Shown: in pieces, positions 31,201-38,742 of the stretch
Layout of the letters: each line of letters opens with the position of its first letter
Numbering within the stretch: position 1 is the stretch's first letter
DNA from: a virus
Length of the DNA: 47,771 nt
Direction: 5' to 3' (one strand)
Virus record (IMG/VR): IMGVR_UViG_3300014868_000001
Coordinates: 1-47,771 of that record
Translations under genes and position numbers: made by a program
The notes under the pieces: generated by a model
What the model saw: the letters and a program-made list of their open reading frames with translations, nothing else
Told to the model about the DNA's origin: nothing
Databases searched by the model: none

Positions 31201-34033
31201 CTACACGGCCGAGTTCGAGCGCCGACTCAACGACCATCCCGAGCTCCGAGACGGATTGCTCGAGGTGCGCGAGGACATTCAGGGACTCATCAGCCAAGAC
31301 CCGGCGACGCGCGGCCGACTGCGTATCGATCGACGCACAGCTCGAGAACGCAAGCGAGAGGCTCTGCGCGAGGCCGCTCGAGATCCACACGCGGTGATCC
31401 GCAAGGTCGCGTCCGTCACGATCGATGACCTCCACCCGTTGCGCGCGGCCGTCGAGCAGATGCGCGACGGGCGAGACCTCGAGTACCGCATGAACGCCTA
31501 CGTCCTGGCGCGCGTGGCTCGAGGCTCCGCCGGCAAAGCGGAAGCGTTCCTCGAGCACGGTGTCCGCGGTCGGAACGGGAAGTTCATCGGGCCGTCTCTC
31601 GCGGACGCGCTCGAGCCGGTCCGCGACCATCTCGACGTCTTCGGTGACTACCTCGTGGCGCTGCGGGCCGCGGAGCTCCACAACCGCGGCATCGAGCCCG
31701 GCATGGCGAAGGACGAGGCGCAGGGCATCATCACGGAGACCGAGGCACGGAGCGACTTCCAAGCGTTCGAGCAGGCCCGTGACGCCGTCTATAGCCATCA
31801 GGACGCGATCCTCGAGTACGCCCGGCTGTACGGCGCGATGAGTAAGGGGCAACTGAAGGCCATCAAGCAGTTGAATCGCGCGTACGTCCCGATGCAGCGT
31901 GTGCTCGACGCGACCGAGGAGTCGCTCCGCGGCGTCGCGAAGCGCATCGCGAACCGCGAGCTCCCCGTCAAGCGTATTCGTGGGTCCGGCCGCGACATCA
32001 TCAATCCGCTCGAGTCGATGGTGAAGAACGCCTTCGCGATCGTCGACATGGTCGAGAAGAACCGCGCGATGCAGGCGCTCGTCCGCCAGGCGGAGAGCTC
32101 CGCCGGCTCGGCGCGGTGGATCGAGGCGATTCCGACACCGAAGGTCGCGACGCGCTTCAACCTGTCCGAGCTCACGAAGGATGTCCGCGCCGCGCTCGTG
32201 AACAATGGCGCCGTCGATCCCGACGCGCTGCCGTTCAATCTCGACGAGGCGCTCGACGCGCTCGTGACCGTGTGGACGCCGGCGACGTTCGCGAAGGGGA
32301 ACGAGCAGATCGTGACGGTGCTCCGGAACGGTGTCCGGCAGTTCTGGCAGGTGAACGACGACGCGCTCTATCAGGCGCTGACCATGATGGGCCCGCGCAC
32401 GACCTCGCGGTTGATGCAGTTGTTCAACAAGCCGACGAAGCTCCTGCGCGCGGCAGCCACGTTGACGCCGGGTTTCATTCTGCGGAATCCCGGGCGTGAC
32501 ACGTTGGTCGCGTACATGCAGTCGCGCTATGGGTTCATCCCGGTGTACGACACGCTCAAGGGGCTCATCAGCCAGGTGCGTGGCGACGAGGATGCGAAGC
32601 TGTTCTACACGTCCGGCATCGCACAAGCGGCGATGGCGGCACAGCATCGCGACCAGCGACAGACCGCCGTGAAGCAGGTGACGAAGGCCGGCGGGCTCCG
32701 CGGCGTGCCGCTCAATCCGATCGAGCTCCTCCGCGCGTTCTCGCAGTGGACCGAGACAGCGACACGGCTCGGAGAATTCAAACTCGCGCTCGACGCCGGC
32801 GGTGTCGAACGTGGTGTCTGGCGCCGGCTGCTCAGCACAGGCCAGCGGGCGCCGGTGTCGGAAGAGTCCATCACCAAAGCGACGATGGCGGCGCGCGACG
32901 TGACGACCGACTTCTCGAGGGCCGGCGATCTCGCGCGTGAAGTGAACGAGTTCAAGGCGTTCTTCAACGCGGCCGTGCAGGGGAAAGTCCGCATGATCGA
33001 GACGATCGCGCGTGACCCCGGCGGCACGGCACTGAAGGCCGCCACGATCGCGCTGTTCTCCGCGGCCGTCTGGGCGCTGAACGAGGACGACGAGGAGTAT
33101 CAGGAAAAAGAGGCGTGGGAGAAGTCGTCGTATTGGTTCGTGCCGTTCCCTGGTGGCGGGGTCACCATCAACGGCTACGAAGTGAAGTGGCTGAAGATCC
33201 CGAAACCGTTCGATTGGGGATACGCGGCCGACATCACCGAGGCGGCGCTCGACTACATGCGCCAGGGCGACGCGACGCGGTTCCGCGAGATGAAAGAACA
33301 GCTCGTGGGCACGAACCCGGCGCAACTGATTCCCGCGCTCCTGCCGACTGGCATCCTGCCGCTCGTCGAGGTGTGGGCGAACTACTCCGCCTTCCGCGAC
33401 ACGCACATTGTGCAGCCGTGGGATCTCGACCTCGAGACCGACTTGCAGTACTCGGAGTGGACGAGCACGGTCGCGAAGCAGCTCGGTCAGGTGATTCCCG
33501 TGGCGCCGGCACACATCGATCACCTGATATTCGGATTCACTGCGGGGTTCGGGCGTGGTGTCGTCTCCGGCATCGACACGGCGCAAGGGTTGCTCGGGAT
33601 CGTGCCGCGCAGGGACATGCCGGCCGGACACGTGCAGCAGCTGCCGATCGCCGGGACGTTCCTGTCGGATGGATCGTTCGGATCCGGCGCACAGAGCCTG
33701 CAGGACCTCTACGACCTCGCTGACGCGCTCGAGAAGGTCGAACGGAGCGTGGCTGAGGATCTGAAACAGGGCAACCGGGCGAGCGCTGTCGAGCGCACTG
33801 AACGCGCTGAGGCCAGGTTACCGATCGCCTGGGGCGAGCGCGGACGCATCACGGCAGCCCGGCAGAGTCTGAAGGATCTCGCGCCACGGATTCGACAGAT
33901 TTACGCGGCGCCGGCGAGCGAGGTAACGCCGGAACAAAAGCGCGAGCAGCTCGATGCCGTGCGGGCGCAGATGGTCAGCATTGCCCGCCGGGCTCTTGGG
34001 AAGTCCGCGCTGCCGGAGCGGCAGGCCCGATGA
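28217..34033 (+). CDS. giant (1938-residue) polyvalent protein with zincin motif, putative ejection protein
   Basis: Starts at GTG 28217. Residues 1-770 are mostly disordered and proline-rich and contain five short motifs of the form F-x-[LVP]-[DE]-[DE]-I-[DE] (starting at residues 7, 23, 395, 660 and 763). A folded patch at about 200-330 includes hydrophobic helices (AGLVAAGVVAVNLPFLAVTN). Residues 929-933 give HEEGH within TFFHEEGHHVDF, with a downstream EGAAEF at 973-978 that could supply the third zinc ligand. The remaining 950 residues are helical, with one hydrophobic helix near 1615 (AATIALFSAAVWAL). Size, helicity and position match large polyvalent or internal virion proteins injected with the DNA. 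Protease activity is inferred from the motif only. Confidence 0.75.
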   Translation: MGSPIRFTLDDIDQPSPAGVMRFSLDEIEPENRPAVPRGMPNIPLPPPAPLPEPHAELMPAHQPPALPSLNDILEGTPAERPRIPVAPLPSHEAVEPIVPSSGEQLLRALIGERASSLVGQGVRSFTQGFVGTPAEGLAATGQWFGFVDPEVLKNVQASNAHAFREVEQFGSVLDDPKGTLGNPAWWARAGGQVAGSVASLMTAGTLGGKPAAVVGESWLEGATAYSDAIKRGATPMQAGLVAAGVVAVNLPFLAVTNTPIFDAPTKSALLNVVLRSVVEGGQEAGQGAITNAAARAGYDPNQEVFTKDLLDEAIVGGIVGPLAGAGVDRLTRPSLPVTPRARTQADPPSWPDDGAGEQDRRAPIPELEAQTRAAIEREAAAAAAAAIAPEPVVFRPEEIDTPAPAAQTIADESAQPEVGERAGEEGFDTLSGVAQSLPTGRESARQTEARRQQHNADVFGHVLTKAREVDPAVDETDLRAEFDYRLSVLEELDHEYRESGHNPRLLLEQIAKSGGISLDAEKNGGLSGELRWLRESAAGPYGNFAGVPNVFRTKSNDKVSGKRMTGLGLDDMQRRLSEYPEFSHIESIQDLLDALSDIARLGDVGARGAAFPGTKELYTRANMKGEQPWWTDSWRAPVEDVVETSETDEADLDADTTTFNVDEIEAPVAEPPGKPSYRPGDIVAFKGSQNGEAEVREVFYVKDKKKGDRWRVRVVFPQKRDGEIGPAGAIVESNRDLTDLQFLRAAQSEASDEGIGDEPITFDVDEIEGRGPKSMALPRNKRSQGTDLFAAGESDTDTLDTGEHQPRLPVVGKVREQDVETPEFDAPFSLTPETDRSKKGKQTTLFDSKAKEVSTGLTKSLPARKPGQPTIPLTGRMRHTEILKNLQRVLGNVPTRTGHFNQQAYGIYKTDVRAIRLKVANNLQTFFHEEGHHVDFAILGIDRKDARWQQELIDLGQATSRPSYTKTEQRQEGAAEFLRLWLTEPATVKSRAPNYTAEFERRLNDHPELRDGLLEVREDIQGLISQDPATRGRLRIDRRTARERKREALREAARDPHAVIRKVASVTIDDLHPLRAAVEQMRDGRDLEYRMNAYVLARVARGSAGKAEAFLEHGVRGRNGKFIGPSLADALEPVRDHLDVFGDYLVALRAAELHNRGIEPGMAKDEAQGIITETEARSDFQAFEQARDAVYSHQDAILEYARLYGAMSKGQLKAIKQLNRAYVPMQRVLDATEESLRGVAKRIANRELPVKRIRGSGRDIINPLESMVKNAFAIVDMVEKNRAMQALVRQAESSAGSARWIEAIPTPKVATRFNLSELTKDVRAALVNNGAVDPDALPFNLDEALDALVTVWTPATFAKGNEQIVTVLRNGVRQFWQVNDDALYQALTMMGPRTTSRLMQLFNKPTKLLRAAATLTPGFILRNPGRDTLVAYMQSRYGFIPVYDTLKGLISQVRGDEDAKLFYTSGIAQAAMAAQHRDQRQTAVKQVTKAGGLRGVPLNPIELLRAFSQWTETATRLGEFKLALDAGGVERGVWRRLLSTGQRAPVSEESITKATMAARDVTTDFSRAGDLAREVNEFKAFFNAAVQGKVRMIETIARDPGGTALKAATIALFSAAVWALNEDDEEYQEKEAWEKSSYWFVPFPGGGVTINGYEVKWLKIPKPFDWGYAADITEAALDYMRQGDATRFREMKEQLVGTNPAQLIPALLPTGILPLVEVWANYSAFRDTHIVQPWDLDLETDLQYSEWTSTVAKQLGQVIPVAPAHIDHLIFGFTAGFGRGVVSGIDTAQGLLGIVPRRDMPAGHVQQLPIAGTFLSDGSFGSGAQSLQDLYDLADALEKVERSVAEDLKQGNRASAVERTERAEARLPIAWGERGRITAARQSLKDLAPRIRQIYAAPASEVTPEQKREQLDAVRAQMVSIARRALGKSALPERQAR

Positions 34034-34266
34034 CGTGTGCGACGTGCGGCGCCGGGATGACGGAGCTGCGCGTCGAGGTGGATCTCTCCGAGCCGCCACT
34101 TCACCTGTACTGGTTGACGAAGCGACTCGGTCAGCCGGCGCGATTGGCGCCGGCGAACGTCGCGCTCTGCGACACGTGCCAGCGTGCCGACCTCGTGCGG
34201 CCGGCGCCGGCACCTGTCGCCCCTGACGCGAGGGGTCTCGTGGTGAGACTCTTCTTTGGCGGCTGA
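34030..34266 (+). CDS. small zinc-ribbon protein
   Basis: A 78-residue protein overlapping the giant gene by 4 bases. C3, C6 (CATCG) and C58/C61-type partners (LCDTCQRADLV, about residues 55-60) form two CxxC pairs, the zinc-ribbon pattern. Between them lies a basic amphipathic stretch (LHLYWLTKRLGQPARLAPAN). A nucleic-acid or protein-binding role is inferred. It has no signal peptide, unlike the next gene. Confidence 0.6.
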   Translation: MTCATCGAGMTELRVEVDLSEPPLHLYWLTKRLGQPARLAPANVALCDTCQRADLVRPAPAPVAPDARGLVVRLFFGG

Positions 34267-34276
34267 AGTAGGCACC

Positions 34277-35755
34277 ATGAAACATCTTGCGCTGCTACTC
34301 ATGTTCGTCGTCGCCGCGCCAGTCTCCGTCTCCGCGCAAGTCACCATCCCCGCTGGGGATTCGATCCAGGACGCGGTAAACCTCAACCCGGCCGGGACCA
34401 CCTACATCCTCGGCACGGGCTATCACCGCATCACGACGGGCGTCACGCTCAAGAATGACGACATCGTCGAGGGCGTGATGGGGACTATCGTCTCGGGCGC
34501 TCGAGTCCTCACGGGCTGGACCGCCCTGGATGGCCGCTGGTATGTGACCGGCCAGACGCAGCAGGGCACGGCCGACATCCCGGCCGGGTCCTGCCTACCG
34601 GCCTACCCGCGGTGTAACAACCCAGAAGACCTGTTCTTCGACAACATCCAGAAGTACCACGAGGACGCCCTGGCCGACGTCGGGCCCGGAGAGTACTTCT
34701 TCGACTACGCCGCCGATCGCATCTACGTCGGAGACGACCCGACGAGCGCCACCGTCGAGACGAGCGTCACGCCGCGGCCGTTTCTCCATGGCGGCGCCAC
34801 GGGCGTCACGATTCGCTACCTGACCATCGAGAAGTTCGCGGCGCCCACGGGCGACGGGGCGCTCGGGCTCTGGTCCGGCTGGCTCGCCTTCCAGAACACG
34901 ATCCGGTGGAACCACGGCGGCGGCATCTATCAGGTCACGCTCAGCACGGCGACGCAGAACGTCGTGACCTACAACTGCGGCATGTCCATGATGGGCGCCG
35001 GCAGCGGCATCCTCGTCTTCCAGAACGAGATCAGCTACGGCAACGTGATGGCCGGGAGCGCCCAGACGTGCGGCTACGACGTCCTCTGGGGCGCTGGGTG
35101 CTCCAAGTGGGTATCCACGCAGGATCTGATTGTTCGAGGCAACTACGTCCACGACTGCTACGGTCCTGGCATCTGGGCCGACATCGACAACGAAGACGGA
35201 CTCATTGAAGACAACGTCGTCTCGTTCTGCCGACGGTCTGGCATTTTCTGGGAACTCAGTTTCGCGGCCGTCATCCGCAACAACACGCTGACCCAGAACG
35301 GGCTCGACACCATTTATGGGTTCTACCCGACGAACGGCGGGATCGAGGTCACGGCCGCCGCGAACGTCGAGGTCTACGGAAACCTGCTGTACGACAACTA
35401 CAACGGGATCATGGTCATGGACGACGACCGGAACGGCGCGATGGGCGAGTTCAATTCGGTGAACGTCTACATCCACAACAACCTGATCGACCAGCGCAAC
35501 ATCCCAGGGACCAGCGGGTACAACGGGCTGATGGATTTCGAGGACAACACCCCGACCGGGCCAGCCTTTCAGCCGATGGCAAACAACCGATGGGCGAACA
35601 ATACCTATTGCCTGGGGGCTGGCCCGCTCTTCTTCTCCTGGGAGGGCGAGGACCTGACCGCGGTTGAGTGGCGGGCGCAGGGTCAGGATACGGCTGGCAA
35701 CTTCGCGTGCGGGGTCGGGCCACCGGTTCGGTTGCGTCTGATCAGCGTGCGGTAG
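34277..35755 (+). CDS. second right-handed beta-helix protein with signal peptide
   Basis: A 492-residue protein from ATG 34277. Residues 1-21 form a signal peptide (LALLLMFVVAAPVSVSA before Q). The body has beta-helix rungs (GVTIRYLTIEKFAAP, GILVFQNEISYGNVM, NVEVYGNLLYDNYNGIMVMD) like pectate lyases and polysaccharide-degrading tailspikes, and a cluster of aromatic and acidic residues that could bind sugars. It is the last gene of the late operon and converges on the minus-strand lysogeny block. It resembles the gene at 17274 in overall fold and export signal but not closely in sequence. An acidic-residue active site cannot be assigned. Confidence 0.75.
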   Translation: MKHLALLLMFVVAAPVSVSAQVTIPAGDSIQDAVNLNPAGTTYILGTGYHRITTGVTLKNDDIVEGVMGTIVSGARVLTGWTALDGRWYVTGQTQQGTADIPAGSCLPAYPRCNNPEDLFFDNIQKYHEDALADVGPGEYFFDYAADRIYVGDDPTSATVETSVTPRPFLHGGATGVTIRYLTIEKFAAPTGDGALGLWSGWLAFQNTIRWNHGGGIYQVTLSTATQNVVTYNCGMSMMGAGSGILVFQNEISYGNVMAGSAQTCGYDVLWGAGCSKWVSTQDLIVRGNYVHDCYGPGIWADIDNEDGLIEDNVVSFCRRSGIFWELSFAAVIRNNTLTQNGLDTIYGFYPTNGGIEVTAAANVEVYGNLLYDNYNGIMVMDDDRNGAMGEFNSVNVYIHNNLIDQRNIPGTSGYNGLMDFEDNTPTGPAFQPMANNRWANNTYCLGAGPLFFSWEGEDLTAVEWRAQGQDTAGNFACGVGPPVRLRLISVR

Positions 35756-35802
35756 GCTGCACCAGTCAGCGGGGGCGTCGAGGTGGCCGACGACCGGCGC
35801 GT

Positions 35803-35910
35803 TCAGCGATTGAGCCACCACGCCATCACGATCAACGCAACACTTGCCACGACAACATAGGCCAGCGTCTCCAGGCAGGACGACGGCTCCGGTCTACGGC
35901 TTGGCTTCAC
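35803..35910 (-). CDS. 35-residue single-span membrane peptide
   Basis: A very short frame from GTG 35910 to TGA 35803. A basic head (KPSRRPEPSS) is followed by one hydrophobic span (LAYVVVASVALIVMAWWL) and NR at the end. The start lies inside the end of the preceding minus-strand gene (17-base overlap), with GGAG eight bases upstream, so translational coupling is likely. Miniature membrane proteins of this type are common in lysogeny regions. The codons keep the genome's GC-rich third positions only in part, so this is a cautious call. Confidence 0.45.
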   Translation of the reverse strand: MKPSRRPEPSSCLETLAYVVVASVALIVMAWWLNR

Positions 35911-36076
35911 GGCCAAAGCTCCACCAGATCGGGACGACATCAGCGGTCGGCTCGATGTTCATGCGCGTGCAGTGCTCGAGGAAGGACGCGCGCTGGTCTG
36001 GCGTCATGGTCTCCAGCGTGGGGCACTGATCGTCTGCGGGCGGATCGGGGCGCGGGTGTTCAGGGTGGTGTCTCAT
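35894..36076 (-). CDS. small hypothetical protein downstream of the integrase
   Basis: A 60-residue protein read leftwards, with a good ribosome site (CCGGAGTC, GGAG about 9 bases before ATG). It contains MTPDQRASFLEHCTRMNIEP and ends IWWSFGREAKP, with a proline/histidine-rich N-terminus. No family is recognised. It follows the integrase gene in the same direction, so it may be expressed in the lysogen. It overlaps the start of the membrane peptide at 35803-35910. Confidence 0.5.
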   Translation of the reverse strand: MRHHPEHPRPDPPADDQCPTLETMTPDQRASFLEHCTRMNIEPTADVVPIWWSFGREAKP

Positions 36077-36124
36077 CGGCTTGACTCCGGAAAGTCGGCG
36101 CCGCGGAGACGTTCGTCAGTGTGG

Positions 36125-37846
36125 TTACGCACTTCTCGCCTGCCGTTTCTGGCCGGCCGGTAGGTCGACGACGAATGTCCGACTACCGGCCGGTTGATGG
36201 AGAGAGCGATCGGTACGCGGAAATGGGCTGTCTTTCGCGAATGCGAGGTCTTCGAACGCGCCCGAACCGACTGCTCTCAGATACATGGTGCCATCGTCTC
36301 CGCGTGTCTGGTGTAGAGCAAAGCGGATGCCGAGCCGGTGGAATTCCAATCTCGCGCGTTCGGGTGTGCTGGCGACGAGGCCGGCGGCGTCCGAGAGTTG
36401 CTGCCTGACCCACGCGGGCATCACGGCGAGCCGTTGGTGTACCGGCTCGGTGAGTGCCGCTCTCTGGGTCGCCAGCGCGCGAATCTCGGCTTCGCGGGTC
36501 TCGATGGCCTGAAAGATCGTCGTGCTTCCTGCGCCATTCTCGACGGCCGCGACGAGGTGGCGGAGTTTCTCAACCGTTGTCTGGTGCGCCTGGTCGAGCG
36601 CCTCGCGCTGTGCCGGGCGTTGGTCGTGGAGCGCGTTGAGCGCCGCCGCGAGCTGTGTCGTGAGGTAGTCCAGCGTCTCAGGCTTCAGGAGTTCCGCCTG
36701 TAATCCAGCCAAGAGCGCCCGTTCGGCCGGCTCGACGCGGACGTTCCGGGTGTTGGTGCAGCTGTTCTCGCCACGATGGGCCCGCTGGCAGCCGTAGTAC
36801 CGATAGCGGCGCCCGCGATACGCCCGATTTGTCACGATACCGATGGTGGATCCGCACTCCCCGCACGAGAGGAACCCGCCGAAGAGTGTTTTCGAGTGGA
36901 CCCCGGAGTGTCGTCCGCGGAGCAAGTTCGAGCCCGGCTGCCGATGCGCGTCGAGTCGCGCGTCCGTCTCGATGCGTCGAGCCTCAGCGCGAGTCCATAG
37001 ATCGTCGGTGATGATGCGGAGCGCGGGCGCGGGGAGCGTGTGCCACTGGTCTTGCGCGACGAGTCGTGAGGCTTTGAACCGCGCGCCCGGGCGCCTGGTC
37101 CGCTGCGTCCGTCCCCAGACCAGTTGCCCGGTGTACTTCGGGTTTCGAAGGACGCGCTTCACGGCGCCGACGCGCCAGCCGTGGCCGCGTGGACCTCGCG
37201 GATACTCGGTCGCTACGCGCGACAGGATCGATGGGATGGTGTGTCCTGATGCGTACCACTCGAAAATCTGCCGCACGACATTCGCCTCGAGCGGGTCCAC
37301 CTCGAGCCGGTGCCCGATGATGGTGCCCGGCCGCTGCGGGTCGTGTACGGCGATGCTCTGATAGCCGAACGTGCGGCTACCGGCGCTGAACCCGCGCGAG
37401 ACCTGGCCCTTCAGTCCGCGCTTAATCTTCGCGGCCATCTCGCGAAGGTACAGCCCGTCCACGAGACCGTGCACGGCGATCAGTGTCTCGTGCTGCTCGG
37501 ACTCAGAGTCGATGCCCTGGCTGATGTAGACCACGCGCACGCCGGCGAACGTGAGGCGCTGCACAATGCGGAGCGCATCGGAGAGATCGCGCGACACGCG
37601 GCTGCTGTCGTCAACGAGTAGGACGTCGAAGGGCCGCGGCGAGCTCGCGGCGGCCGTCAACAGCGCTTGGAGTCGTGGGCGTCCGTCGAGTGACGCCCCG
37701 CTGACTGCGGCATCGGTGTAGACCTGATCGGGTTGCCACGTCCAGTCGTGACGTTCCGCGTAGTCCTGGCAGTTGCGGAGTTGGTCGTCGATCGAGGTGT
37801 CGCGCTGGAGGTCAGAACTGAATCTCGCGTAGGACGCGGTGCGCAT
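36125..37846 (-). CDS. int: large serine recombinase (integrase)
   Basis: A 573-residue large serine recombinase. The catalytic domain (1-150) shows the nucleophile in YARFSSDLQ (Ser10), RPFDVLLVDDSSRVSRD and the helical linker LYLREMAAKIKRG. The recombinase domain covers about 155-290 (FGYQSI, RQIFEWYASGHTIPSIL). A zinc ribbon follows with C328, C331, C353 and C363 (LSCGECGST, YYGCQRAHRGENSC). A coiled-coil segment (about 395-450) and a C-terminal domain complete it. It would integrate the phage by attP x attB recombination; excision needs a partner factor that is not identified. It lies leftwards beside the repressor, so the phage is temperate. Confidence 0.92.
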   Translation of the reverse strand: MRTASYARFSSDLQRDTSIDDQLRNCQDYAERHDWTWQPDQVYTDAAVSGASLDGRPRLQALLTAAASSPRPFDVLLVDDSSRVSRDLSDALRIVQRLTFAGVRVVYISQGIDSESEQHETLIAVHGLVDGLYLREMAAKIKRGLKGQVSRGFSAGSRTFGYQSIAVHDPQRPGTIIGHRLEVDPLEANVVRQIFEWYASGHTIPSILSRVATEYPRGPRGHGWRVGAVKRVLRNPKYTGQLVWGRTQRTRRPGARFKASRLVAQDQWHTLPAPALRIITDDLWTRAEARRIETDARLDAHRQPGSNLLRGRHSGVHSKTLFGGFLSCGECGSTIGIVTNRAYRGRRYRYYGCQRAHRGENSCTNTRNVRVEPAERALLAGLQAELLKPETLDYLTTQLAAALNALHDQRPAQREALDQAHQTTVEKLRHLVAAVENGAGSTTIFQAIETREAEIRALATQRAALTEPVHQRLAVMPAWVRQQLSDAAGLVASTPERARLEFHRLGIRFALHQTRGDDGTMYLRAVGSGAFEDLAFAKDSPFPRTDRSLHQPAGSRTFVVDLPAGQKRQARSA

Positions 37847-37855
37847 CGAGCGATG

Positions 37856-37861
37856 ATTGTA
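37856..37861 (-). promoter_or_regulatory. -10 element before the integrase start
   Basis: On the minus strand TACAAT is followed by 9 bases and then the integrase ATG, with no ribosome-binding site in between. A transcript would begin at or within a few bases of the start codon. No convincing -35 is seen at 16-18 bases. The inverted repeat GAGCG/CGCTC flanks the element and could be a regulatory or recombination site; attP is expected near here but is not identified. Confidence 0.35.
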
Positions 37862-37882
37862 GCGCTCGCGTCAAGAGCGGCT

Positions 37883-38107
37883 TCAGGTGTCGAGCAGTTC
37901 CGGATGCGTCAACGCGCGATAGAAGAAACAATGGTAGAACGCGCCGAGCAGCACGAAGATCCCGGCGCACAGCAGGTATAGGTTCGGTGATGCGCCGCGG
38001 CTTGGTGGACCGTTAACTATATGGACCGCGAGGCATAGCAACGCTGCGGCGTCCCACCAGAGAGCGATGAGGAGACTGCTGAACCAGCCGTGACGTGCCG
38101 CGCTCAT
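37883..38107 (-). CDS. two-span small membrane protein next to the integrase
   Basis: A 74-residue protein from ATG 38107, chosen because GGAGG lies 10 bases upstream; an in-frame ATG at 38134 has no such site. Two hydrophobic segments (SSLLIALWWDAAALLCLAVH and LYLLCAGIFVLLGAFYHCFF) make a small helical hairpin in the membrane. Such proteins beside the integrase and repressor are often lysogeny functions, including superinfection exclusion. Function is not established. Confidence 0.55.
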   Translation of the reverse strand: MSAARHGWFSSLLIALWWDAAALLCLAVHIVNGPPSRGASPNLYLLCAGIFVLLGAFYHCFFYRALTHPELLDT

Positions 38108-38317
38108 CGAATCCTGACCTCCGCTGTCACTCATCCGTGTAATTTTGGGCGTTGCCAGACTGCCGTCTCAAGTGTAACGTTCGCACCTCGGCCGTTTACG
38201 GATAACCCTATCCCTTCCCCCAGGTGGTGCCCATGTCGTCGGCGTCGCGTCGTCGCGTACTCGCGCTGCAACGATTCAACCGGTTAACGCTGGAAGATCA
38301 GAGACATACACTCGGGT

Positions 38318-38635
38318 TCATGGCGTCTCTCCTGAAGGCGCCCGCTCTCCCAGTAGTCGGTGCGCGTACCGCAAGACCTCGGCGCGCTGCTCGCGCTGCA
38401 GCCGGGCCCATACCGAAGGCGGCTTCTCGTGGGCGTCGGCCCCCCCACCGACGATCCTGATGTCGATGTTGAGCACGTGGGCGATTCGGTAGAGCAGCAG
38501 GATGCCGACGTTCCCGCTTTGCTCCGCGCGTAACACTAACTCCCGTCCCACCTTGGCCCGCTCCGCGACTTCTGCTTGCGAGAGCTTTTGTCGCTCGCGC
38601 TCCTTGCGTAGCACATCCCCGTACGGCTTCGCCAT
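38318..38635 (-). CDS. XRE-family repressor (CI-like)
   Basis: A 105-residue DNA-binding protein. Residues about 8-60 are a classic helix-turn-helix (VLRKERERQKLSQAEVAERA, VLRAEQSGNVGILLLYRIAH). The C-terminal 40 residues are charged. Lambda CI-type repressors carry a C-terminal self-cleaving domain; none is present here, so RecA-driven cleavage is not expected and induction must work differently. It is transcribed divergently from the Cro-like gene through a 143-base intergenic region with two matching operators. Which of the two regulators is the repressor is inferred from orientation with the integrase; it could also be an antitoxin-type regulator. Confidence 0.75.
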   Translation of the reverse strand: MAKPYGDVLRKERERQKLSQAEVAERAKVGRELVLRAEQSGNVGILLLYRIAHVLNIDIRIVGGGADAHEKPPSVWARLQREQRAEVLRYAHRLLGERAPSGETP

Positions 38636-38643
38636 TCCGCCCC

Positions 38644-38672
38644 ATCCTAAGCGTCGGAAGTATCCGACACAA
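38644..38672 (-). promoter_or_regulatory. repressor promoter with operator O1 in the spacer
   Basis: On the minus strand TTGTGT (38672-38667) and TAGGAT (38649-38644) are 17 bases apart. The near-perfect inverted repeat GTCGGA-AGTA-TCCGAC occupies 38653-38668, between the two. The -10 ends 8 bases before the ATG (38635), which implies a very short or leaderless mRNA. On the minus strand the operator reads GTGTCGGATACTTCCGAC and matches O2 at 15 of 18 positions. Confidence 0.65.
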
Positions 38673-38742
38673 GCGCAAATCCCTGACTACTAAGGACTTG
38701 TAGGTTATTTCAGGCAGAGTGTGAAAAAGGCGCATTTCGCGC

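Noticed and set aside
31157-33631. 824-codon minus-strand frame inside the giant gene
   Set aside because: It is entirely antisense to 28217-34033 and is rich in arginine, valine and histidine, as expected from the mirror of a GC-rich coding frame; no domain is recognisable.
34595-35821. 408-codon minus-strand frame opposite the beta-helix gene
   Set aside because: Antisense shadow with valine/aspartate runs mirroring the beta-helix codons.
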